A stretch of 64,000 nucleotides of DNA from Idiomarina aquatica (GCF_004362895.1 NZ_SNXI01000015.1:1-64000), one strand, 5' to 3'. Counted from the stretch's first letter, positions 46,462 through 54,797 are shown. Made by a program: numbers and translations. Notes: generated from the sequence alone by a model not told the origin.

Positions 46462-46510
46462 AACACATAAATTAATGATGTTAACACATAAATTTATGTG
46501 TTATTATAGT
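46462..46510 (+). promoter_or_regulatory. Palindromic operators and -10 of the restriction-modification controller
   Basis: A perfect 20-bp palindrome, AACACATAAATTTATGTGTT, spans 46483-46502. A second imperfect copy beginning AACACATAAATTAATG spans 46462-46482. TATAGT at 46505-46510 is a good -10 element and lies only 4 bp before the ATG, so the transcript would be leaderless or nearly so, as in several known C-protein genes. Confidence 0.75.
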
Positions 46511-46513
46511 TTA

Positions 46514-46780
46514 ATGATTTACCGCGAATTCAAACGCCAACTAGGCAAAGCTGGAATAACGGGTCGAGAGTTCTCCCAACTCGTGAAGCTGCATCCCAAC
46601 TCGCTATCAAATTACGCGAAAGGTGGGGTTGTGCCTGATCACTGGGCAATTGTTGCTGCCTTAATTGGAGAAATGGCGGAACATGGCTTGGATTATACGT
46701 CTGTAATAGAGAAAGTTGGCTGTAGACCTAATAAAGTAAGGGGAAAAGTCGGGTCTGAACGGTTCGGCAGTAGCCTCTAA
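46514..46780 (+). CDS. Small HTH controller protein of the restriction-modification cassette
   Basis: An 88-aa Xre-like DNA-binding protein (MIYREFKRQLGKAGITGREFSQL...). The recognition helix lies about SNYAKGG. I chose ATG 46514 because it follows the -10 immediately and gives a compact HTH protein; the frame stays open to 46475. It probably binds the two palindromes upstream to time expression of the methylase and nuclease genes. It is followed 31 bp later by the methylase gene. Confidence 0.7.
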   Translation: MIYREFKRQLGKAGITGREFSQLVKLHPNSLSNYAKGGVVPDHWAIVAALIGEMAEHGLDYTSVIEKVGCRPNKVRGKVGSERFGSSL

Positions 46781-46811
46781 TATTAAATTGTAGCGATTAG
46801 TGGAGTAGAAG

Positions 46812-47450
46812 ATGGAACACCCGAGTAAGAAATACAAAGTATTGGTGGTTGATCCACCTTGGAATCAAGGCAAAACGGGTAAACGTGCGGTTCGTCCGAA
46901 TCAACAAACGAAGCTAGACTACGCGACGATGTCTAAGGATGAATTGATGCAACTACCTATATCGGATTGGGCTGAAGATCAGAGTTTTCTGTGGCTTTGG
47001 GCGACCAACAGCAAAGATCGGAAGACTAAAGAGCCGATTTTAAAAATGGCCTTCGATCTCATGGAATCTTGGGGGTTCACTTTTTACACCATGGTGACGT
47101 GGGATAAAAAGACAGGACCTTGTCCTTTTGGACCATACCAAATAACTACGGAACATGTTCTTTTTGGCTACCGAGGAAAGGCAGAGTTTGAAAAAAGTAG
47201 TCTTGGTAAAATGAAAACGTGTTTTACTGAGTCGCCGACTATTCATTCAGCCAAGCCTGACTCTTTTTATCAGAAAGTAAATCAGTTATTCTCTGGTGAT
47301 AAACTAGATGTATTTGCAAGACAAATAAGGGAAGGTTTTGACGGTTGGGGAAATGAGTATGGCTCCCTCGATGTTAATGCAAAAAGAGTAATTAAAAGGA
47401 AGATAGCTACTCATGGCACAAATTTCGAAAATATTGCACAAGCAAGATAG
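46812..47450 (+). CDS. MT-A70 family adenine-N6 DNA methyltransferase
   Basis: A 212-aa methyltransferase. The catalytic motif DPPW is at residues 14-17, followed by YATMSKDELMQLPI typical of the MT-A70 family, and WLWATNS plus HVLFGYRGK further on. It would methylate adenine at a site that cannot be read from the sequence. The stop lies inside the next gene (38 bp overlap), which suggests linked translation of methylase and nuclease. Confidence 0.85.
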   Translation: MEHPSKKYKVLVVDPPWNQGKTGKRAVRPNQQTKLDYATMSKDELMQLPISDWAEDQSFLWLWATNSKDRKTKEPILKMAFDLMESWGFTFYTMVTWDKKTGPCPFGPYQITTEHVLFGYRGKAEFEKSSLGKMKTCFTESPTIHSAKPDSFYQKVNQLFSGDKLDVFARQIREGFDGWGNEYGSLDVNAKRVIKRKIATHGTNFENIAQAR

Positions 47451-48072
47451 AGAGAAGTATTGGGTGTACGTTGATGGAGAGTTTTGTGTTTCTATTCGGG
47501 AGAGAACCTTCAAAGGAATGAACTTGAGGGAAGGAATGGAAATTAGTTGCGACAAACTGAAAGAAATGGAAAGCTTTCACTTTAAGAATCAGTATCAGAA
47601 TTCTTGGGAAGAAGAAAAGGTTCGCTTAAAGGCTGTCACAGATTTACTACACGATATTTCGCCTGAGATTAAAGTTACAGTGACAGGATTTGGAGCGGAT
47701 AGTAATGAATTAATTCGGGAGCACCCCGAAGAGCAAGGAAAGCCAGATCTAGAAGTTACGTTTAATAGCAACGTGATAATGTTGGTAGAGGTTTCTGGAA
47801 CAAAAGTGATGCGAGGCAGTGACTACTGGGTACGCCCAGACAAGTTATCATATTGTCAGCATCATCCCGAAGAAAATGTTTGGATAGTTTTGCATTATGC
47901 CGAGCCAAGTGAAAAGTTTGTTTTCATAAAGCCGAGACCCGAGAAAGAATATTTGTACGAAGTTAAAAATATTCGAGGCACTGACGAGCACTATGTTGTG
48001 TTTACCGACGATTCACCAGAAGTCTATTCACGATACAACTTTGCAGAACAATTGTTAGGCTTGCTTGATTAG
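47413..48072 (+). CDS. Putative restriction endonuclease with RecX-like N-terminus
   Basis: A 219-aa protein. Residues 1-55 (YWVYVDGEFCVSIRERTF...LREGMEIS) resemble the first RecX helix-hairpin domain. The C-terminal half has GKPDLEV, then LVEVSGTKVM, a PD-(D/E)xK-like arrangement in which the lysine of the core is shifted. It overlaps the methylase gene by 38 bp. I infer the nuclease of a type II-like system from position and this motif. The recognition sequence is unknown. Confidence 0.6.
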   Translation: MAQISKILHKQDREKYWVYVDGEFCVSIRERTFKGMNLREGMEISCDKLKEMESFHFKNQYQNSWEEEKVRLKAVTDLLHDISPEIKVTVTGFGADSNELIREHPEEQGKPDLEVTFNSNVIMLVEVSGTKVMRGSDYWVRPDKLSYCQHHPEENVWIVLHYAEPSEKFVFIKPRPEKEYLYEVKNIRGTDEHYVVFTDDSPEVYSRYNFAEQLLGLLD

Positions 48073-48376
48073 CCTCTCAAGCGCTTAGCGGCTAAGTCGT
48101 TTTAGTATTATCTGAGTTGGTAACTATTGCTTGGATGTCACAGAGCACCGTTCCAAGAGATGGAAGCAGTAAAGGAGTGTCGCCATAATGTGGGAATGGC
48201 TCAACTACGATCACTGACCTTGTCGACAGCCGCCAAAGCATGGACATTTCATAATAGTTATTTACACTAAGTTCACTAAAAAAAACAAGTTGACCACTAC
48301 ACTCGGTACGGATTTTGAAGACATTATCAAATGCTTTCTTCTTAATTTACAGGGAAAACTTTAATAAGGTGGCGTA
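48073..48376. other. Intergenic stretch, nothing recognised
   Basis: 304 bp between the nuclease gene and the NA37 gene. A nine-codon frame with a good ribosome site begins near 48188 but ends at once. No repeat or RNA structure is supported. It presumably holds the promoter for the NA37-RelA/SpoT pair. Confidence 0.4.
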
Positions 48377-49471
48377 ATGCAGCTATTAAACCTCAATATT
48401 GACCGAATAATCATCCATCAGGTTTATCAAAGAGACACTGAAGGACAGAAAAAAGCTGCAATGCGTAGCCATGAGTTTACCAGGTTCTCAAGCGATGCAA
48501 TGGAAACATTTAAGCAACGAGTGATTGAAGCATTAGGTGAAGGTTCACGTGCCGTGCAAATGGAAATTGTGCACCAAGAACCTGCTAATCTACCTCAGAT
48601 TGTGGATAGAGTTATAGACGAGAGCGATGACACTTTCGCAGTTTCATCCTACGACTTTGCGACATTGCTTACTGACGCCCAGCAGATGAAGTCGATACCT
48701 GGTGGAATTGTTGTGGTATTTACTGGAACTCAAGGTCATCCGGCGAAAAAATTCTTAGGTATAATCAAAGCTGAAACTCATAGTGCGTACGAAAAAGAAA
48801 TTGATGACTCTACAGGTGAAATCTCGCTGAAGTACGTTGAAGAGGTCCTGTTAACACCTAGCTCAAAGCTTTATAAAACTGCGGGCTTTTTTGAGAAAGC
48901 CTCATATAGTTCGCCATGTAGCGATTTAAATGAAAAATGGACTGTGATGGTGTCAGACTCACAGATTAACAAAGCAGGCGGTAAAGCTGCTGCTAGGTAT
49001 TTTTATGCTGACTTCCTTGGTTGTGGGTACCCACAAACAAGTGCTAGAACCACTAAGCAGTTCTATGAGTCTGCTAAAGACTTTATTTCTGGCCTTGATG
49101 CTCCAGAGTCAAAAAAAAGTGATTACATCAATGCTCTTACAACATATCTGAAGGTTGATACCTCGTCGTCCATTAGTACCGATGACTTTGCTGAGAAGTA
49201 TTTTGAAACTGAAATTCAGGATGCGTTTTCTGAACATATGGAAAGTGCCGGTATACCGACGACGTCATTTACTAAGGACATTGAGCACATCTCGAGCAAC
49301 CTGAAATTTAGAAAGGTACGCTTCAGCAAAAATGTCAAAATTTCCGCGCCTTCAGACTCTTTTAAAGAGCTCATAAATATTTCAACAATCGAGGGAGACT
49401 CAGATGAGTCGGGGATGGCAACGGAATGGACCAAAGTAATTATCAAAGATAAAATAGTGACGCAGGAATGA
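48377..49471 (+). CDS. NA37/NdpA-type nucleoid-associated protein
   Basis: A 364-aa soluble protein with the NA37 (YejK/NdpA) layout: an N-terminal strand-rich part (IDRIIIHQVYQRD), a central GGIVVVFTGTQG...FLGIIKAE core, and a second half with FEKASYSSPCSDLNEKWTVMVSD and a YFYADFLGC stretch typical of the family. YejK proteins bind DNA as host nucleoid components; mobile copies often lie in defence loci. The stop overlaps the next start by 4 bp (ATGA), so the two proteins are made as a pair. A sensing or antitoxin role is my inference. Confidence 0.8.
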   Translation: MQLLNLNIDRIIIHQVYQRDTEGQKKAAMRSHEFTRFSSDAMETFKQRVIEALGEGSRAVQMEIVHQEPANLPQIVDRVIDESDDTFAVSSYDFATLLTDAQQMKSIPGGIVVVFTGTQGHPAKKFLGIIKAETHSAYEKEIDDSTGEISLKYVEEVLLTPSSKLYKTAGFFEKASYSSPCSDLNEKWTVMVSDSQINKAGGKAAARYFYADFLGCGYPQTSARTTKQFYESAKDFISGLDAPESKKSDYINALTTYLKVDTSSSISTDDFAEKYFETEIQDAFSEHMESAGIPTTSFTKDIEHISSNLKFRKVRFSKNVKISAPSDSFKELINISTIEGDSDESGMATEWTKVIIKDKIVTQE

Positions 49472-50451
49472 CGGAAGCAGAGTTCGAAGCAAAGTGGGTG
49501 GAAGATAAGCCTGTTTATGATGCTTGGGGACGCTTTGTTGTTCAGGAGATCTGCAAAAGTATTGAGGAAAACAGGAAAAATTTAAGCACTTTCCTAAAGC
49601 TGCCAGCTAAGCACCGTTTGAAAGATCGGAAGTCGCTAATTGATAAGGCATTTTACCGAGCTGGTAAAGATTATAAAGATCCCTACAACGATATTGAAGA
49701 TAAAGTAGGTGCCCGATTCGTAGTTCTTGTCATTGAAGACATTGAGCTTATCTGCGACATAATAAAGTCATCACCGCTATGGACGTTTGATGCGTGCAAA
49801 CACTTTCATGAGGACAAGGAAAGGTCCCCGTTGTTGTTCACTTATCAGTCAGTTCACTTTGTTTTACGTCCCCAAAAGCGATTCACATATGATGAAATTG
49901 TTATACCAAAAGATGTTCCGTGCGAAGTTCAAATTAGAACGCTTCTCCAGCATGCTCACGCTGAACTAACTCATGATGCAATTTACAAGGCAAAAACTGC
50001 GATAGAGCCTAGGGTGCATCGTACAGTCGCTAAGAGCATGGCTCTTATTGAAACTACTGATGATTTTTTCAGTGAAGTAACTCAACAGCTAAACCAAGGT
50101 CCAATAGATAAATTAGATATTATTTCTAAACTTGACGCGTTGTACTACAGTTTTACCGGCATAAAGGCGGAAACCCAAAAGTCAATTTTGACGATTCTGG
50201 ATGAGTTCCAAGAGTTAGTTGATGATGAACTCATAGAAAAAATTGAGTACTTTGTTAAGAGTAACCCTATCGTTCCTGAAATTATTCAATCAAAATACAC
50301 AGAAAGTGCAGTTTATAAACAAAGTACGGTCCTATTTATTTATTGGATGCTTAAGCGTAAGAGACGAACGCTACTTAACAACTGGCCACTGGATAGGCAG
50401 TTGCTAGTCCCGTTAGCCAACGACCTAGGTGTTAGTACTTCAGACGGCTAA
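49468..50451 (+). CDS. RelA/SpoT-type nucleotide pyrophosphokinase
   Basis: A 327-aa small alarmone synthetase-like protein. Synthetase residues look intact: RLK at 50-52 with S56, DKVGAR at 78-83, YQSVH at 126-130, and EVQIRT at 153-158 followed by HAHAE. No HD hydrolase, TGS or ACT domain is present. A helical C-terminus of about 130 aa is unlike housekeeping RelA. Such small synthetases either make (p)ppGpp/(p)ppApp or, as toxSAS enzymes, pyrophosphorylate tRNA. Coupling to an NA37 gene inside a transposon suggests a toxin or abortive-infection effector. Confidence 0.85.
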   Translation: MTEAEFEAKWVEDKPVYDAWGRFVVQEICKSIEENRKNLSTFLKLPAKHRLKDRKSLIDKAFYRAGKDYKDPYNDIEDKVGARFVVLVIEDIELICDIIKSSPLWTFDACKHFHEDKERSPLLFTYQSVHFVLRPQKRFTYDEIVIPKDVPCEVQIRTLLQHAHAELTHDAIYKAKTAIEPRVHRTVAKSMALIETTDDFFSEVTQQLNQGPIDKLDIISKLDALYYSFTGIKAETQKSILTILDEFQELVDDELIEKIEYFVKSNPIVPEIIQSKYTESAVYKQSTVLFIYWMLKRKRRTLLNNWPLDRQLLVPLANDLGVSTSDG

Positions 50452-50487
50452 GTGTTTTTATCCAATCATTTACTCTCGACCGGCTAA

Positions 50488-50697
50488 TTGCTCCCGGTCC
50501 GCGAACGCGGTGCAAGGCAAGTCTTAAAGACGGTCACTAAGCATAATATCGAATTACACAAATCCAATGCACATGATGAACAAGGTGCACATGGTTTGTA
50601 CCGAACTGACAAATTAAGGACCTTTCCATTAAGTTTAAGCTTTGGCGTTGCGAGCCCCGAAGTCGAAAAGCTATCACTTATTGATGAAGATTATTAA
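50488..50697 (+). CDS. Doubtful 69-aa open frame
   Basis: An open frame from a TTG, with no convincing ribosome site. It is mostly polar, with no family I recognise. It could be the C-terminal remnant of a lost gene. It precedes the Cas2-fold gene by 22 bp. Confidence 0.2.
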   Translation: MLPVRERGARQVLKTVTKHNIELHKSNAHDEQGAHGLYRTDKLRTFPLSLSFGVASPEVEKLSLIDEDY

Positions 50698-50719
50698 CTG
50701 TTAAGAAGGAAAATTGGTT

Positions 50720-51001
50720 ATGGCAAATAACTTGATGATTTCGTATGACTTAAATAGCCCAGGACAAGATTACGATGCGGTGATTAGCAGAATTCAAAGC
50801 TTGGGAAATTGGGCAAAGGTCCATAAATCGTTATGGTATGTGAACTCCAATTATTCGGCAGCTCAGGCGGCCGACTTGGTATGGGGAAAGATGGATAGGA
50901 ATGACCAACTGATAGTGATTGATACTACTAATAACAACGCAAACTGGTATAACCTTAGTGACGAAGTCAGTGGCTTTATAAGGCAATACTGGCAAAGGTG
51001 A
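50720..51001 (+). CDS. Cas2-fold (SinR/VapD-like) small protein, no CRISPR array
   Basis: A 93-aa ferredoxin-like protein. MISYDLNSPGQDYDAVI at the N-terminus and WAKVHKSLWYVNSNYSAAQAADLVWGKM are typical of the 'SinR family' proteins that share the Cas2/VapD fold. DQLIVIDTT follows. AAGGA lies 9 nt before the ATG. No cas1 gene or repeat array is nearby, so it is not an adaptation module. VapD-type relatives are RNases, but activity here is not known. Confidence 0.72.
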   Translation: MANNLMISYDLNSPGQDYDAVISRIQSLGNWAKVHKSLWYVNSNYSAAQAADLVWGKMDRNDQLIVIDTTNNNANWYNLSDEVSGFIRQYWQR

Positions 51002-51136
51002 GGAGTAAGCAAAGTTTTTGCGGTTTACTGATGCTTACTAAATTCGTAGCTGCCTAAGTATTTCATCCATCGATGGAGTCGTTGGGATTAGATGGCAATG
51101 AACTCACTGGACTCCTCACTGTTAGGGAACTGCCAA

Positions 51137-52012
51137 TTAAATACTATCGTCACATATACCGGGCGCCAACCGTTTACCTGGAAACTGAACGTTTTCGGTA
51201 TTCTTTAGGTGCAGCATTATATGGTCACCTAAAAGTGACGCATCCGTCGAGGCATCAATATTCCAGCTATCTAATAAATATCCGGCTAAAGCTGCTCTCA
51301 CTTGTTTCTTAAGGATACCAGAGTTCATTTGGTACTCGAACTCAATCATAGGGGCAATATTGCTCAACCGAGGGTGCGGTTGTATCTCAAGTTCGACTAT
51401 GGTGTTCCATGCATCATCAGCTGCTCGTTGCTCATGAGGAAAAATTCCATCACCCTTGCAAGGATCCAATGAGTTCACTCGGTTAATGACGAAATCACGA
51501 AATTCGTTGTGTTTACGATCGAAGCCTCTCACGTGCCAACGGAGTCCGCTATCTGCAATCGAATGAGGAACAATTTGTCTTTTAGCGCCTTGTGGGGATG
51601 ACTTGGATAGATAGTTAATGGCTATTGGGTATTTTCGTTTTATAGCTCGTGTAATGCCGGCTAAAATATCCAGATTTACATGAAATAAACTGTTTTTGAC
51701 CGCAAATGGTTTATCTGTTGTGCGTGCAAAACTGTCGCCGAAACCATCTGTTAGTGTGCTCAGACATTTATTGATAGATACTTCGATAACAGGCGATGCA
51801 TTGTCCTGCCACTCATAGCGTCTGATATTCGGTTTGTAAATCAAATTATCAGGAGCTATCGAATTGTAACGCTGGAATGTGCGAGTGGCGCTTGCCTCAC
51901 TTATATCGAACCTCTGCATTAGATCAGCTCGAGATACGACTCCATAGAATCGACCGATAAACTCAATGTGAGCTAATAATTCTGTTTGATATCCGGTAAT
52001 CTTAGTAGCCAT
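51137..52012 (-). CDS. WYL-domain transcriptional regulator (BrxR/CapW-like)
   Basis: A 291-aa protein. An N-terminal winged helix (about 1-60, SRADLMQRFDISEASATRTFQRY) precedes a WYL domain (about 130-210: INYLSKSSPQGAKRQIVPHSI, then LRWHVRGFD) and a WCX-like C-terminus. Proteins of this shape (BrxR, CapW) repress phage-defence operons and respond to ligand binding. It is divergent from the two small genes at 52267-52771; four GATC sites at 52035-52070 lie in the shared gap. Confidence 0.85.
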   Translation of the reverse strand: MATKITGYQTELLAHIEFIGRFYGVVSRADLMQRFDISEASATRTFQRYNSIAPDNLIYKPNIRRYEWQDNASPVIEVSINKCLSTLTDGFGDSFARTTDKPFAVKNSLFHVNLDILAGITRAIKRKYPIAINYLSKSSPQGAKRQIVPHSIADSGLRWHVRGFDRKHNEFRDFVINRVNSLDPCKGDGIFPHEQRAADDAWNTIVELEIQPHPRLSNIAPMIEFEYQMNSGILKKQVRAALAGYLLDSWNIDASTDASLLGDHIMLHLKNTENVQFPGKRLAPGICDDSI

Positions 52013-52034
52013 AAGTGCTCCAATCTATATAGTC

Positions 52035-52105
52035 GATCAGTGCGATCAAAAAAGATCTAAAAAACAGATCAAAATGCTTGACGTCATCAGATTGACTAGT
52101 ATTAT
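52035..52105. promoter_or_regulatory. GATC cluster and divergent promoter region
   Basis: GATC occurs at 52035, 52044, 52054 and 52067, spaced 9-13 bp. A plus-strand promoter TTGACG-N16-TATTAT (52078-52105) lies beside it, directed towards the DUF1508 operon. The cluster falls where an operator of the divergent WYL regulator would lie. Confidence 0.45.
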
Positions 52106-52266
52106 CGTAATTGCAGAAAAAAAGCCACCACTATGTTTGAGCGGCAGCTTCTTTTCTGAGTTCATTAACCAGAGCTAATGGAACTACTGTTTGGCGACAT
52201 AAGTTTCTATTAACTCCTGGTTAGTGTCAAATTTTTTTACATTTGAACTAGTTGAGGAGGCCTACT

Positions 52267-52437
52267 ATGGCTACCAATCCCCCTGTTGGTGATAACCAAC
52301 GTCGCGGCGCAGTGCGCCAACGTTCTCAAACAGAAACCCCAAGCGGTCATTGGGTTAAGCGAGATGCCGTTACCGGTCGCTTCATGGATGTTAAGTCTGA
52401 TGGAACGCCTTTTAAAGGCGTGAGAAAGGAGAAATAA
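52267..52437 (+). CDS. Small basic protein, 56 aa, upstream of DUF1508
   Basis: A polar, basic protein (MATNPPVGDNQRRGAVRQRSQ...) with no membrane segment. TPSGHWVKRDAVTGRFMDVK is typical of short proteins often paired with YegP-like genes. GAGGAGG precedes the ATG and the next gene starts 1 bp after its stop, so it is certainly translated with DUF1508. Its function is unknown. Confidence 0.75.
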   Translation: MATNPPVGDNQRRGAVRQRSQTETPSGHWVKRDAVTGRFMDVKSDGTPFKGVRKEK

Positions 52438-52438
52438 C

Positions 52439-52771
52439 ATGGCAGCACGGTATGAATTATTTGAAGGCATTGATGAACAGTTTTATTTTCGACTCATCGC
52501 CGCAAACGGCGAAACCATTCTTCGTAGCGAAGGTTATGTTGCCAAGCAAGGAGCTGAGAACGGTATAAGTTCGGTCAGAGCCAATAGCCCGCATGACAAT
52601 CGTTATGAGAAACGGATCTCATCAAATGACAAGTACTATTTTGTTCTCAAAAGTGGTAACTGGGAAATTATAGGCATGAGTCAAATGTACACGACAGTCC
52701 AAGCCAGAGACAAAGGGATCGCATCGGTTAAAGCGAATGGTCCTGTTGCTCCGATTATCGATTTGACTTAG
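52439..52771 (+). CDS. DUF1508 (YegP-family) protein
   Basis: A 110-aa protein built of two tandem DUF1508 repeats. Repeat 1 is YELFEGIDEQFYFRLIAANGETI with GISSVRANS; repeat 2 is DKYYFVLKSGNWEIIGMSQMY with GIASVKANG. YegP proteins are small, of unknown role. It is co-transcribed with the 56-aa protein and ends at a terminator-like hairpin. Confidence 0.88.
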   Translation: MAARYELFEGIDEQFYFRLIAANGETILRSEGYVAKQGAENGISSVRANSPHDNRYEKRISSNDKYYFVLKSGNWEIIGMSQMYTTVQARDKGIASVKANGPVAPIIDLT

Positions 52772-52782
52772 TACTCAAATGT

Positions 52783-52806
52783 GAGGCTCTAAAACAGAGC
52801 CTCTTC
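52783..52806 (+). terminator. Hairpin terminator after DUF1508
   Basis: GAGGCTCT pairs with AGAGCCTC around AAAAC, followed by a short pyrimidine tract. It lies 12 bp after the stop. Confidence 0.65.
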
Positions 52807-53018
52807 TCAACTTTATAAGTCAGACATTCCGGGACGCGTGTTCAGGTGTGCATAAATTGATTGAACTTCTTTCGTAAAATTGTCTAGAAAGAATTGGGCG
52901 GATCCAGTCTCCCATTGTTGTCTGTGTGAGTTAGTCCTAGCTCCGTGCGCAACTCAATCAGTGGCTGCCAAAAAAGCACTGCCCGGTATTCTTATGCCAG
53001 ATAATTAGATGATTAAAA

Positions 53019-54797
53019 ATGACTAACGCTTTAGACGAAATACGTTTTAGTGAACTACCGGACGACGGTAACCATTGGGTTGTAATTGAACACGGAGCTG
53101 TTCGTTGGAATAACGATGCTCAAGACGAACCCTTAGTGGATATAGCATTTCGTGAACTTGGTTCGGACAAGGTAGCTATTAGGCAAATAGCTAAGTCCTA
53201 TACAGCTTATCTTTTGCGCGGCAGTGTTTGGAAAAATGGTCTTTTAGTAGGCGAACGGGATGACCTGGTTGATATGACTCTGGATTTCGATCTTCATCAA
53301 CTAAAAGACATTCACTACATTACTGCGCATAGCAAAGATATTGAGCTTAAACGAGCATTGAATAGAAGTTCTGGCGCAATTCACGACGATCCATTATATG
53401 CAATTTCTCCCAAACAGTACCCAATCCCCTCGCAACTAAAAAGAACAAAATACTTTCCTGTGCGCACAAATCAAGGGGTTGAGTTGATAGTAAACTGTCT
53501 TACAGTATTTGACGCGCTATACGGTCACGGACAGTTCATGCGGAAGACATTGTTTAACTACTATAGCGACAAGGCATTAAAACTGCTTGAGTTTAAAGAT
53601 TACGACATCAATGAATTCGAGAATCCGCCGCGGGCTGAGCAGTATCAAATTGGTGTAAAAACAAAAGTCCTTGATGCTGACGTTCCGTTAGTGTTCGGCT
53701 TGAAGGAATTCGAATCGCTTCAAAAGTCAGTAAATTACTTATCTAGTCAGCTTACCAGGAAAGCCGAAGGCGGTGATAGATACCTATCAATCCGGCCTTG
53801 GTTCGAAGGAAATCACCAATGGCACGTTACAGGCCTATGGCTAGAGCCTGGAAAGCGCTTTTTGGCGTTACGAATTAACAAATTTAAATACCCTCAACTT
53901 CCAAGTTTTTACTTAGTGAGAGAAAATCGAAACGCGCAAGCCCAGGAGCCAGAAAGCGGCTCTGGAACAGTAAATCTGCCCTTATACAATACCGATAAGA
54001 AACCGAAAACCTCCGGCAAAGGAAAGTCAAATTCACGTTCTCGCTCGACAAAGCTTTTCTCCGGTAGTGCTGAAATGTGGGGCGAACCAGATATAGAGAA
54101 ACCACGGCCAAAGAAAACTGAAAATGATAAAGGCTCTGGAAAAACTGAGCCAAAAGAACTAAACACTGTATCTCCTAGTGATATGAACTCCGCTAAATCT
54201 AACGCCGGAAAAGTTGATGTTGACCGCGATAAACAGCAAGACAACCCAAACAAGCAATTATCAGAAGAGGAAAGCCGCGAGGCGCTGTACGCAATAAACC
54301 TGATTTCTAAAGCGTTAGCTATGATCCAGCGAGAACAAAGCGTCAATGCGCAAGTTCACACGTTAAATGATTCTCTTGGTTGGACCCAACACGACCTCCT
54401 AGACTTGTCATTTCATCACTTTCAGGGTGTAAATAACTGGTGCTTAAACAAACGGTTGGCTGATAGACACGACGAGCCACATAAGTGCCCAAAACGGAAG
54501 TATGTGGTTTTGCGTTTAAGAGCTAAGGGCATGGTGTTTTATTTCGTTGCGTTAGAGCGATTTAAGAACAACCGGTTCAGAACAGGAATATTAAGTTTTA
54601 GCTCAGACCAAGAACTATTAGAAAAACTGCCTTTAATCGAAAAAGCCCTAATTGACAAGAAAGGAGTATGGCGAAACATTAACGCCCCTTTCCTGTTCAG
54701 CACGGTGTCTCATGGAGCTGAGTCCGTCACTGTAGCAAAACAAATATGTAGAAAATTAGGATTAAGTTTGAAACTTGGTGAGGGGGACATATCATGA
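53019..54797 (+). CDS. Possible TnsE-like transposition protein
   Basis: A 592-aa soluble protein of three parts: an ordered N-terminal half (about 1-315), a low-complexity charged linker (about 315-415, rich in K, S, P, E) and an ordered C-terminal domain (about 415-592). Tn7 TnsE (538 aa) has the same order and similar sizes. Weak local likenesses are VELIVNCLTVFDALYG to the LELARSLFLINSYF region, WHVTGLWLEPGKRFLALRINK to the middle part, and VWRNINAPFLF near the end. It is transcribed towards tnsABC, unlike Tn7 tnsE. The identification is tentative; it may be an unrelated cargo gene. Confidence 0.45.
   Translation: MTNALDEIRFSELPDDGNHWVVIEHGAVRWNNDAQDEPLVDIAFRELGSDKVAIRQIAKSYTAYLLRGSVWKNGLLVGERDDLVDMTLDFDLHQLKDIHYITAHSKDIELKRALNRSSGAIHDDPLYAISPKQYPIPSQLKRTKYFPVRTNQGVELIVNCLTVFDALYGHGQFMRKTLFNYYSDKALKLLEFKDYDINEFENPPRAEQYQIGVKTKVLDADVPLVFGLKEFESLQKSVNYLSSQLTRKAEGGDRYLSIRPWFEGNHQWHVTGLWLEPGKRFLALRINKFKYPQLPSFYLVRENRNAQAQEPESGSGTVNLPLYNTDKKPKTSGKGKSNSRSRSTKLFSGSAEMWGEPDIEKPRPKKTENDKGSGKTEPKELNTVSPSDMNSAKSNAGKVDVDRDKQQDNPNKQLSEEESREALYAINLISKALAMIQREQSVNAQVHTLNDSLGWTQHDLLDLSFHHFQGVNNWCLNKRLADRHDEPHKCPKRKYVVLRLRAKGMVFYFVALERFKNNRFRTGILSFSSDQELLEKLPLIEKALIDKKGVWRNINAPFLFSTVSHGAESVTVAKQICRKLGLSLKLGEGDIS

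Noticed and set aside
48188-48217. Short frame with a good ribosome site
   Set aside because: It ends after nine codons and shows no conserved feature.
50720-51001. CRISPR-Cas locus suggested by the Cas2-like protein
   Set aside because: No repeat-spacer array and no cas1 or effector gene is present in the window.
52079-52266. Riboswitch or structured leader before the 56-aa gene
   Set aside because: The leader is about 160 nt but I could not find a stable conserved-looking structure by eye.
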